Source: Ettlia oleoabundans (lineage: Eukaryota; Chlorophyta; Chlorophyceae; Chlamydomonadales). From it: 15,725 nucleotides of DNA. The position numbers were made by a program, and so were the translations under genes. The stretch covers positions 3,440 through 19,164 of the forward strand of contig JAAMXP010001232.1 in assembly GCA_019693395.1 (NCBI GenBank), read 5' to 3'. Below the pieces are notes generated by a model. It saw only the letters and a list, made by a program, of their open reading frames with translations. It was not told the origin of the DNA and did not search any database. Positions within the stretch are counted from its first letter, which is position 1. The number at the start of each line of letters is the position of its first letter. Shown piece by piece: positions 1 to 9,957 of the stretch.

Positions 1-39
1 GGGCCGCGGACGAGCTCAGGTGCGGTGGCTGCAACTCAC

Positions 40-3000
40 GAACTGCACGATGTGGGGATGCCTCAGCCGTTTCATGATGCAGATCTCCTGCCGGAACTCC
101 TCCAGCATCTGCAGTGGTAGGTGGGGAGAAACGAAGATGGTGAGATGGGAAACCAACCAACCAACCAACCAACCAACCAACCAACCAACCAACCAACCAA
201 CCAACCAACCAACCAACCAACCAACCAACCAACCAACCAACCAACCAACCAACCAACCAACCAACCAACCAAACAAACAAACAAACAAACAAACAAACAA
301 ACAAACAAACAAACAAGGAAAGTGTTTGAGGCCTTCAGGTGAATCTGAGGAGGAACAGCATCTCCCACGACCCAGGGGGAAGTCATCAACCCCAGACTTT
401 TACGAACACAATCGAAACACGAACTGGGTGATTGGACGGATGTCTGGGTGGTTGCACCACGGCATTCGCTGTGGGATCAAGTCAGCAGGTAGGCAGAAGA
501 AAGCTGGGCCAAGCGGGCACCGGGAGGTTGTGGAAAGGGGTACAGTGGAGAGCCCCAACGCCTCCCTTGCTCCTGCCACCTGTCCACACCAAGCAGCAGT
601 GCCGGCACAGCCAGCCGTGTAACACACTTCACAAAAGGTAACACAGCGCACCCTGCTTGCAAGTGCCCCGGCTGCACAATGTGGCCAAGTACCCACCTGT
701 GGGGACACCTCCTGGTCGAGCAGGCGCTTGACTGCCACATCGGTCTGGCGCCAGATGCCGCGGTACACCTCCCCAAAGCTGCAGTACGACACACAGTACA
801 GGAGAAGTACAAGGAGCACATATCTTACGTGGCGCAGGAAAGGGAGGGCCAAAGCATGCGCAATTCTGCATGGTTGCCATAGCAGCAGCCGTAGGGCGTG
901 CAGGTGACTTGTCAGGATGACTTGTCACTTCGGGGCGGCCTGCACCTGCCGATGCCAATACGCGGGCCCAACACGATCTCATCAGGCTGAATCTCCCACT
1001 CCTCCAACCCCTCCAACAGCATGCCCGCCATAGAGGCATGGTGAGCAAGGTTTTCTGAAGCAGTCGAGTGCATGCTGCCGGCTTCAGCGCTGCCAGTGAG
1101 GGAGGAGCTGTCGCTACGGCGTGCCGCCTGCTCCCGCTGCTGCATGGCGCTGAGCGATAGCAGGCCGCCGGCAGCCAGGGCTTGCAAACCATTCAAGGGA
1201 TGGGCAGACAGGGCTGCATGACGTGCGGCAGGGTTGAAAGGGCCACCCTCCGGAATGCCCGCTCCGAAGGGAACGCCGTGGCTGTGGGCCTGGCCGGGAG
1301 GTTCGGCGCTGCTGCTACGTCTCGTGGAGGCGAGGGGGGTGGTGTCTGGCGAGGGGGCGTAGCTGCCACCGCGCATGCGCAGGGCCTGAAGCCGCTCCAC
1401 TTCAATCGGCACAGAGAAACACACAGGGGTGGAGGCGCCTGCAGGGAGGGAGGCGGACAGGGAGCCAGCAAGGCAGAGTGGCAGGGAGGCAGGCAGTTAA
1501 GCTCAAAGCACCTACTGCAGCAGCATGGCGCTGCTTCTGCAACCTACAACAGCCAGTGATCACCCCACAGCATGCCCACCAAAGCGTCGTGCAGCAGCAG
1601 CCCACGCACTCCCAGAAAGCCAGCCTGTCTGCAACTCAGGCCGTCCGCACAAGCCAAGCCAGCCAGCCAGTAAGGCAGGCAGCCAAGCTTGCCTGTTGCC
1701 AGTATGTCGTCCAGTGAGTGCCGCTGTTCGTATTGAGTTATGGGCAGGCCCAGGCGCGGCAGCAGCCAGCTTGTGACAGGACTCACACCAACAGGTGGCT
1801 GCCCTCCCGGATGCTCAGCTTGCTGCTGCTGCTGCTGCTGCCCTACAGGCCCGCTGCCCTCAACTCCAAGCTGCGACTCTGCTGGTGGCAGCGGCAGCGG
1901 CTCGCTGTTTGCACGTTGCTGAGCAGCCCGCCCAGCACCTCCATGCGCAGCCGCGGCTGGCGGCGAGGATAAGGGCGGCAGCCCAAGCAGCACTGCGCCG
2001 CTATCTAACATTCCCGACAGGCGCAGCGCCTCATGTATTTCCAGCACGCTTCCACCTGAGGACTGTAATGGCGGCGAGGCGCCATTACCGATGCTTGCTG
2101 CTGATACCTGCTGACTCAGCCCGCCGGGCTCCGCGCTGCTGATGGCTGAAGCCGCTCGTACAGGGTGCACCAGATAAGCCTGCAACAACGGCAAGAAAGC
2201 GCACAGGGCAGGGATGTTGCTAAACACAGCACAGCTCAAGATGCGGACGACACAAGACACATCATGCAACAAAACAGTGTGTGCAGCTGGGCTGGGCTGA
2301 TGTCGCACGGGTATGGTCAAGCTTGCCAGCTGGCTGCGCTTGAAGAGCGAGGGGTGAGAGCATACGGACTAATTGCAACAAGCAAAAAGCAGAAGTATGG
2401 TACTAATAGTAGTAGAAAGTATCCCTCCTCCGCGAACACACGCGCAGCTGCATGTCAGACTAACCTGCCCCTTATCATCCACCTCCAAGCGCGGAGGGCC
2501 CAACTCAATGCTAATGCTGCCCATGCCACTGCTGAAGGCTCCCGCGCCGGCGCTTGGCAGCGGGCTCACTGGCGGCGACACCGACCCCAGCGCCTGAGGC
2601 TGCATGGAGAGGAAGGGCGTGGGTACTGGTGCAGCCTCCCCATGCCTCACTTTGATTGCCTGATGAAGCGCTGAGTGCTGGCCGTCCACCTGTTGATGCC
2701 TCGCTTGCAGATGTGCCAGCGCTTCCAGCGCCGCGCTGCCCGGCTGGCGAATGCTGGCACTGCGTTCACAGCTGCCCTGGTCTATGCTTTTGCGGTTGGA
2801 CGGCACCGCCATGCCAAACACCGCAGTTTGCGCCTTGGGCAGCTGCGTGACGGCGGCGGGTGCCGCCGGCTGTGCTCGTCCTTTGAGAAGCGCATCCAGC
2901 TGCATTATGGAGCTAACTCCCTCAAACTCCCCTAGGCAGCGCAGGGAGGGTTGCCGCTCCGCCTGGTGCGGCAAGGGCGGCAGATGCGGCAGTTGCTGCT

Positions 3001-6000
3001 CCGTGTGCGGGGCGGTGGCCCCCATTGCGCCTGCTGCGCCACGGTTCCGTAGAGTGTCGTCATCACTGCCGCCGCCGCCACCCAACCCAAGCTCCTGCTC
3101 TAGCGCTGCCTCTATCAGCGCATCCTCCGCATCCGAGCTATTCAACTGCTGGTTGCGCCCACCGAGATTCAACGACTGAACACCCCCCACGTCCACGAGC
3201 GACACGCCCTCATCATTCTCCTCTTCTGTATCCTCCTCCTCCTCCGCCGCCACCGCCTCCAGCTGCTCCTGCTCCTCCTCTTCATCGTCAAAGGAAGGCA
3301 GGGAGCCAGAAAACGGGGAGGCCTCGCTGTCAAAGGGGCTGGACAAGCTAGGCGGCGCGACGGGCACTGGCACTGGCGCTGCCATGGGAGGTAAAGCCTC
3401 CGTTGTCGTGCCACCAAGCTGAAGCGCATCTCCAGAGGGCAGCACCACCACAGCCGTGAGGTTGTCGGCGGTCGGCGCTGGTGTACCCTTAGTTGGAGAT
3501 GTCCCTGCAATTCGGAACAAGGATGTTTGGTCACTTGACAGCCAAGCAGCAAGCCATGGATCGCCCAGCGGCGCGCCAACCATCCAAACAAGCCAGGCCC
3601 GCTGCAACCGCTGCGAACGCACTAGACCGCGAAGAACAGGCCCCTATGCAGCCAGCCAGCTTGGTCACAGCAGTGCCCACCTGGCATGCTGGCACTGCTG
3701 CCTCGGCCTGCCCACGTGCGGCTTGCGTGCTCCGCCGGCAATGGCGCTGCTGACGCATCTGCTAGCACAGCATTGTCCCTGTGCCCCAGGCCCTCGTGCA
3801 CCTCTATGCTGGACTTGCTTTTCAGGCGAACTAGAGACGCTGATGCTGCCTGACTGGCGCTGACACTGCCTGCGTCACTGCCAAGGGACAGGCGGCTGCC
3901 GCTCCCCATGGCCACCGCTGCCGCCAGGTGAAGTGCATGTTCTAAAGAGCTATCGGGTGGCAGATCAGCAAGGCCTCGGCTCCCTTGGCAGGATATGACT
4001 AGGGAAGGATCCGTACTAGCTGCTACTGCCGCTGCCGCTGCAGCTCGGGCTGATGCCACCACCTGCTCGATCTCTGGAGCATCTAAAGCGCCCGTCTGCC
4101 TGTTGGGCAGCGGCAGCGTTTGCTGGTGCTGTAGTGGTGGCGGCTGTGACCCCGGCCGAGCGGAGCCTGGCGGTTCATCCGGTCTGGTGGGGTCTGACTG
4201 CCGCACCGAAGCAAGATGCTGCTCCGACAAGAACTGCATCTTCCGCAGCCCTGCTGCTCCCCCTCGCGCCACAGCTAGGTGCCGCAAGGTGCCTGGCGTG
4301 GTCTGGGGATGCACCTCTTCAACAGCAGCCAGCAGCGCTTCTTCCTCCAGAGTCAGCCCAGGCTTGAGCTGTGACGTCCCCGGCTGGGGCCCTGGCGGCA
4401 GGCTGCCATTGGCCAGCTGCTGCTGCAGCTCAGGCACTTGTGAGAGGGGAGCTGAAATGCTAGGCTCCAATCCAACATAGGCTAGAGCGCCCTGCGGCTG
4501 AGTGGCGGGAAGCGGCTGGCTGGCGTGCCTGACCCTCGGTGCAACAACCGCCTCCTCAGCAAATACACTGCACAGCAGCATAGAACATGACTTATCAGCT
4601 GTGTGCTCATATCATAAAGGGAATACCCTCAACATGCAGCCCAAACTGCGAGGACACTGCTGGGTATCCGCCACCTTAGCACACCTAAAATGCTGACGCT
4701 CGGCATCCTTGCCGGCTACTGCAGCTACTGCTGTGACGACCGGCACGCTTTCCAATGTCACATCTTCAGGCAGCGCCCCAGGAGGCAACGGCGAGACTTG
4801 CCCTGCACAAGACCCCACAGCATCAACTGACATGAATCACCACACGGAGCAAGATGTGTGCACATATTGCATGGGTTGCAAATCTGGGCCACTGCTGCAT
4901 CGCGCTCAAAAACGTCAACACAATAAACAAGGAGCTGTAGCAGCAAGCCAGCCATTGATAGGAAACTACAATATGCCACCAGAAGTGCAGACATCACCAA
5001 CTGCACAGTGGAAGTTGGCACAGCTGCATACCAGGTGTGGAGGCAGGAGCCAGAGGAATGCCAGACATGCCCGCAGGCCTTACCTGGCCTTGCTACCAAA
5101 TCTATGGTATATTGCTGCTGCCCCGCCTTTATGATAACCTTGGCACTGCAGCGGTCGCCATCTGCAGCCAACAGGCGCACAGCACAAGGCAGGACGGTGG
5201 TTGTAGTGACATGCGGCAAGCTGGCAGCCAACATTGTGCCAGGTCGCAGCCCACAACGCCCAAGGGGTGGCAGCCAATACTGCCTGACAAATGTAGGATG
5301 GCCTGTCTACGCGTGGAGAAGCAGGCACGACGCGTACAAGCAGCCCCTCAAACATGCGACTGCCTGCCATACATGGCAGAAAGCCTGCGGCTGTGTGTGA
5401 TTGCGTGCGCAGGCAAGCGGAGCCATTGCTGGCATCACTCACCCTCCACCCTGGCACCCTTGACGATTCGGCAGGGCAGGCCGATGTCCCCTGCCAGTAC
5501 TTTGTACAACAGGGCGCGGTGGCGGTCAGCACCCATCTCCAGCATGCCGATGGGAACCACAACTGAGATTGACCGAACTTTGAGCCGGTTGATCATGCCA
5601 CACCACTGTTCCGTGGCAGCGGGCCGAGAGTCCTGCAGCATGGGGGAGAGGTGGATGACGACCAACAACGGTGGCAAGACGAGGGAACTTAACACGCTGT
5701 GCCCTTCCTGGCGCAAGGCAGGCACCCAGTCGCAGGCTTTGCCACCGGCTTCAGCTGCGCTGCCTCAGCACTGTGCGACATACTGGGTGTGCTAGCCACG
5801 CACCAGTGCGCCGCCCAAATGCCCTGCGACCACGTGTGCCAGCGCCTGGTAGCGTGCAAGAGTGTCGCCGGGTTGGCAGCGCGCCACTGCTGCCGCCGCC
5901 TCCCTATGCATGGCCGCTAGGTGCTGATCATACCGGCGATCTATCAAGATGACCTCCCTCCGCGCGTCAGGCGAGGGAGGCACCTGTTGAATCACAACCA

Positions 6001-6759
6001 CAGAGTCATAAACACTTGCACAGCCATACTTGGGTGATACAGCGGCACATCCCAACGCCAATACATATGGAGACTGTGTGGGCTGCTTGCTGCCATGACG
6101 GAATATAGCAGGTAACGCTGGCAGCCTGATGACAGCATGCTAGCCACATATCAGCACCCTATCAGCCACATGTCCGGCTTCCGCACACACCTGCATGAGC
6201 GCCGCCAGTTGTGGGAAGCGTCCTGGCAGGCAGACCTCCTGAAACTCGCCATGGACCTCAAAAAAGCCATCCACCACATCCTCGTGGAAGCCCAGCGCAT
6301 TCGACCGCCAGTACCGCACGCTTTGCGCCTCCGCTGACAGCAGCGCCAGCGTGGTGGGTCCTGTCAGCTCGCAAAGATAGTTGCGGTGCAACGTCTGCAC
6401 ATGTTGGGAGGTTGGCGGCTAGCACAAGAAAACATAAATGGAGCTGCGGGCGAGCTTTGGATTCCAGCCAGGAGCGGTCCTGCCCGGGCGCCGCAGGCAG
6501 GCTTGGGGCTTAAGCTGGAGCAGGGCATTCGCACCTCCTGCCATTGATTCGATTTTTTGCCTTTGCTCGAAGGCTGGGGACGTGACGAGGGGTTCTGGGG
6601 CAGGGAGGCCTGTGTGGCTGGCTGGGAAGCACTGGCGAGGTTGGGTTTGTGGAGCCGCTGAGGCGTGTCCGCTACCCTTTGCACCTCTGCTGGACGAGCA
6701 TCCTCAACTGGCTGGTCAGGAAGCCGCTTCTTCCTGCCCCACCTTAGACGGTGGAACAT
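40..6759 (-). CDS. EDR1/CTR1-type Raf-like MAPKKK, 3' end truncated by the window
   Basis: Serine/threonine kinase of the plant Raf-like MAPKKK group that includes CTR1 (ethylene) and EDR1 (defence); the algal role is unknown. Exons on the minus strand: 6759-6535, 6394-6191, 5983-5804, 5632-5443, 5161-5084, 4802-4685, 4567-3681, 3504-2465, 2179-1693, 1399-946, 778-697, 108-40. All phases join, giving 1338 codons. The start is the first ATG after an in-frame stop at 6784-6786. Residues about 76-310 form the EDR1 domain: [19 protein letters not shown], then [35 protein letters not shown] and IDLVARPG. Residues about 310-1265 are low-complexity, with acidic runs and a Q7 tract. The kinase N-lobe follows: glycine loop GIGSFGEV (1285-1292), ATP-binding lysine in VAVK (K1305), and alpha-C glutamate in FRQEICIM (E1323). 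The HRD and DFG motifs lie off the window, past the donor at 39. Family EDR1 and CTR1 are roughly 800-950 residues, so the linker is unusually long. Family assignment is firm; individual boundaries are hand-predicted. Confidence 0.9.
151..316. repeat. Compound tetranucleotide satellite (AACC)30 then (AAAC)11.5
   Basis: Positions 151-270 are thirty perfect copies of AACC, followed without a break by about 11.5 copies of AAAC at 271-316. The tract lies in intron 11 (109-696) of the kinase gene, so the transcribed strand reads (GUUU)n and then (GGUU)30. It ends 42 nt upstream of the 3' splice site at 109, leaving only a pyrimidine-rich stretch between. Open frames of WLVG or QPTN repeats across it are by-products of a period-4 repeat without stop codons, not proteins. 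Confidence 0.98.
1400..1692 (-). other. Probable GC-AG intron (intron 9 of the kinase gene)
   Basis: Exon 9 ends with ACAG at 1696-1693 and the intron begins GCAAGC; it ends in TTGAAG at 1400. Both sides are phase 1, and the join gives the smooth reading [16 protein letters not shown]. No well-placed GT donor in the open frame joins in phase as cleanly. CAG|GCAAG is the usual form of U1-recognised GC donors. The intron contains short GGCA/GCCA runs near 1450-1500 and 1656-1690. Confidence 0.65.
1820..1840 (-). repeat. CAG/CAA trinucleotide run encoding seven glutamines
   Basis: Inside exon 9 of the kinase gene, the minus strand has six CAG codons and one CAA in a row, giving a Q7 tract in the disordered linker. 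It is one of several low-complexity parts; an acidic Glu/Asp-rich segment is encoded at about 3200-3290. Confidence 0.9.
5084..6394 (-). other. EDR1 domain (core exons 2-5 of the kinase gene)
   Basis: Exons 2-5 encode the N-terminal regulatory domain that separates EDR1/CTR1 kinases from other Raf-like kinases; it runs slightly into exon 6 (4802-4685, beginning [10 protein letters not shown] after the join). The order of blocks matches what I recall of CTR1: a YW..N..G...D.VDGFF block, a VILIDRR block, a GGAL block, a VVVPIG..E.G..RHRALL block, a LPCRI.KG block and an IDL..RPG block. In plants this domain mediates regulation of the C-terminal kinase. The codon at 5983 (start of exon 3) is chosen because it gives a spacing close to CTR1; see the alternative acceptor noted in the findings. 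Confidence 0.88.
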
Positions 6760-7181
6760 CCACTTTGGCCGGAGGCCTGCACGTCACTGCAGCCTTGCAC
6801 ACACTGGGCGGCCCCTAGGAGGTATTTTTCGGGGTTGAGTTGGTCCCTGGCCCCTTGCCTGAGCAGGCATACAGCACCGGAGAAGCCCCGGCTAGTTGCA
6901 AGGTTCCACAGTCTCAAAATGAAGAACAACAGCGCGGCCAGGCATGCCGGAATGCTCCGCGGGTGCATGGCTCATCCCTGCGTCTGCGCCAGCGTGGCGA
7001 GCTCGCGTGGCGGGGGTGCTATTTCTCTCCTCCCTGCAACCGCGTGGGCGCTCTTTGCCTCAACCTCCCGCTTCTTTGTCGCGAATCCCACTCCGAAGGA
7101 TCAAAGACTCGCACACCGCCAACTCTTGCAGCCGTCTCACCAGACGTTCACGCCCTGCACCTGGATCCGAGGCGCGGCATC
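6760..7181. promoter_or_regulatory. Divergent upstream region of the kinase and PsbP-domain genes
   Basis: These 422 bases separate two start codons pointing away from each other, so both promoters and 5' untranslated regions should lie here. I see no convincing TATA box or other named element. The plus-strand frame of the PsbP gene stays open upstream to an ATG at 6840, so part of this region could in principle be coding. I consider that unlikely, because the ATG at 7182 already gives a good transit peptide. Confidence 0.5.
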
Positions 7182-9492
7182 ATGCTTTCCACCTGCACAG
7201 CCGTCCCTTTAGCACGGGCAATGTCCGGTGCCCCAAGGCGCCGCTGCCATGTCACGCCCTCCGCCAGCAGCAGCGGCAGCAACCGGACTGACACCAGCAG
7301 CTGTCAGCCCAACGGAGGAAGACGACCAGAGGTGCAGCATGTGACTGAAATTGGGCTAGACAGGCGCTCGCTGCTGCTCGCTGCTCCAGCAATGGCAGCA
7401 GCTATCGCCTGCCAGGCAGCAGGGGCAGTTCAGGTGAGCTTCCTCACCTTTGTTAGCTGATGTTGATGCTGATATGTATTTCAATTCATTGCATGGGCTG
7501 CCTGTAGTTATACAAAGGCTGTCAAAGAAAGACATTTGAGTGAAGCATCCTGTTCGCCGTGCTGAGGTTGCGTGCTGCCCCTGTGCATGTTCATTACCGT
7601 GCCGCCTCCTGCAGGGCCTCACTGCCGGGCGCATCCCTGGCGTCACCGGCCCAGATTCGGAGGGGTACATGACATATACACGCCCTGAGGGCAAGAGCGG
7701 TGTGCAAAGGCTGCCTGCTCATGCCGCTTTGTAAGCCACGACAGCCGGTGGAGCCTGCTGCAGAGGCGGCAGAGATGCTGACAGTGTGCAAGCTGGCACA
7801 GCTGCCGGATGGCTGCCGCATGTAGGACCACGATATTTGCAAGAGTTTTTCGACACTCGGCATCCTTGGGATGGTGGTGGCGGTGTGTGATTGATGGTGG
7901 CATTGCTCATGCTGGCCTGGTTGCAGGCGGGCATGGTGTGGGTTGGAGCGAGATTCAGAGGTATTCTTTTAAGGTGCGACCACAGCTCTATACAGGCCAT
8001 GTTGCTAGCAATGCCCCAGCGCACAGCACACCTATTAGCAGCAGCAGTTGCCCCGGCAGCCAGGAGAATCATGGCCTTTGACAAAAAGCAGCAACAGCGC
8101 TGCAGCTGATACCCATCTTCAGCCCGGGTGCAACGTCAGCGGTGCATCCCACCCCAAGGTACCATCGCGGTACGGGCTGTATTTCAGCTTCGATCTGAGC
8201 AAATTGCAGCTGACAGACAGGAGGGCCAATTTGTCGCTTGTAACACAATCTACTTGCTTGTTGTTTTCAGGTTTTGTGTGTCATGCTTGCCCCATTGCGG
8301 TTTGTAGGTGCCTCAGTCCTGGGAGGAGGTGCCCGTGAGCATTGCTGACCTGGGCGGCACAGAGATTGACTTGCGGTGAGCCACCCTCACCCTGCGTGGG
8401 ACAGCCTAAGCTGCTGTTTAGCTTGGGGGCCCAGACACCAGATGCGGCTATAGGCAGCAGCTCTCAGATATGTGGAGGTGCCTTTGTCAGGCTTTTACTG
8501 TGTTCCCTGGGGGCATTTGCTGCTGGTTTCCCGGCCTTCAGGGCTAGCAACCCCAACCAGCCTGTTGCCTAACAACGGGTGCATGTCCGTCCCACTACCC
8601 CTTGATATGCCTCCTGTGCCTGCAGGTACGGCAGCAAGGAGGATGGCAACCTCATGGTTATTGTGGCCCCTGTGCTGCGGTTCAGGGAGGTTGGCTTCAA
8701 CGCCAACGTAACTCTCAAGGACTTGGCCAGCCCGGAGAGCATCATAGCAGGTAGTGTAGGCCTGAGCCGTGGATGTGTTGGGTGGTTGTTCGAGTGAGTG
8801 GGTGACTGAGTGGCTGGATGGACAGACTGACGGAGGCGCAGACGTTGCATCGAGTCTTTCCTGCAGCCTGCAATGGCACACTCAAATATTGGGATTGGGT
8901 TTTTGGCTTTTGCAGGGTTCGCGCCGGAACTGTTCGGGTACCCACTTCAGGAAGGGGATGTGCTGGATGTGCAGGTGGTGGAGAAGGATGGCCTGCCGGT
9001 GAGCCGAAATCAGGCGCATATAGCAGCTAAATGTCCGGCAGCCTGCCAGCTGCGCTGTGGACTCTCTATGTGGATGGCGCACCAAGTAGCGCATTGAGGT
9101 TGGGGCCTTGTTGCCTCTCAGTCCTCTATAGTTAGGCAAAACAAATCTCTACAGCTTCCGCCCTCACCTCTTTTCCCCCACCTGGCACCCTGCAGCCACC
9201 ACTCCCCTGCTATTCTTCCCCATGTCCCGTCTTGTAGTTTGAGCGAGTATTCAGCTGTATCGTCCATTGACCCGCATGTCAATCACAACCAACTGCTTTC
9301 TGCCCGCCTCACCCTAATTTGCAGTACTATGTGTACGAGCTGTCCAAGCACCGCCTGGTGGCCGCCGCCGCCACGGGCAACAGGCTCTACATGATTGCGC
9401 TGAAGAGCAACAGCCTGCAGTGGCGCAGGGCGGCCGATAAACTGATGAAAATCCGGGACAGCTTCTCGGTGCCTCCAAAGATGGATGCTTGA
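7182..9492 (+). CDS. PsbP-domain protein of the thylakoid lumen (PPD family)
   Basis: Complete gene of seven exons: 7182-7433, 7615-7699, 7927-7973, 8308-8375, 8626-8750, 8916-8998, 9325-9492. They total 828 nt, 275 residues, all phases consistent, with GT-AG introns of 165-334 nt. Residues 1-55 are rich in Ala, Ser and Arg with few acids, like a plastid transit peptide. A twin-arginine lumen signal follows: DRRSLLLAAPAMAAA at 60-74, with a likely cleavage site after AGA (80-82). The mature part carries the PsbP fold motifs: SWEEVPVSIADLGGTEIDLR, VIVAPVLRF, GFAPELFG, VEKDG.P|YYVYEL, GNRLY and LQWRR. PsbP-family proteins assist assembly or function of photosynthetic complexes; the subgroup is not one of the extrinsic PsbP subunits proper as far as I can tell. 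The start at 7182 is chosen over an ATG at 7221, which would shorten the transit peptide. Confidence 0.92.
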
Positions 9493-9957
9493 GATTTCCA
9501 GTCGGGTGCCCGTTGGGTGCCCTTTGCTCTCGCATTGCAAAGGCCTACTTGTGTTTTGTCTTGAAGTTGATGTATACTGCTGTGTTTGCTCCTGCTCTGC
9601 TATTGTTCCTGTTCATGATTTGATTCTCGGTGTGTTTTGCTGAGGCGTGCGTTTGATTTGATCCAAAACTGATGCTGTTTGTTCTGCCAAGTAACTATTT
9701 CATGCCGTCCCCTTCTTCTCTTCATTGCTCTCGTGCCCCTGGTGCAGCTCCTGAGATAATATCCACTGTGTCAAAGATAATAGTCACAGAAATCCAATGG
9801 CAACTGATATCAAGTATCACGATATCACGCAAAGCAAAGCAAGTCGAAGCAAGGAGGACTGTTTTTCGGGGGGGATGGCAATGGCTGCGTTCATTCCAGT
9901 GGTGACCCACACTAGCTAGCTGCATTCTGAATGCTGATTTTCTACACCGCCAGGCAT
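9493..9957. other. Convergent 3' region, no gene
   Basis: This 465-bp gap lies between the stop codons of the PsbP-domain gene (plus) and the pseudouridine synthase gene (minus), and must hold both 3' untranslated regions. The first 230 bases are T-rich on the plus strand. I found no TGTAA, the usual chlorophyte polyadenylation signal, on either strand, and no conserved protein. Two GATATC sites occur near 9808-9826. Confidence 0.6.

Noticed and set aside
151..316. CRISPR-like or telomere-like repeat array
   Set aside because: The unit is four bases with no spacers, and it is not a known telomere unit such as TTTAGGG. It sits inside a gene.
16..389. Open frames of WLVG (minus) or QPTN (plus) tandem repeats
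   Set aside because: They are the translation of a period-4 satellite that has no stop codons in any frame. The minus-strand copies lie in an intron of the kinase gene.
1525..3351. Plus-strand open frames opposite the kinase linker
   Set aside because: They are antisense to the long GC-rich exons 8 and 9, with no recognisable domain and low-complexity Pro/Ala/Arg composition.
6840..7181. Longer N-terminus for the PsbP-domain protein starting at 6840
   Set aside because: The frame is open, but the added residues lack transit-peptide character. The ATG at 7182 gives a compact two-part signal.
7434..7614. C/D-box snoRNA in intron 1 of the PsbP-domain gene
   Set aside because: There are TGATG-like and CTGA words, but no proper C box, terminal stem or correct spacing.
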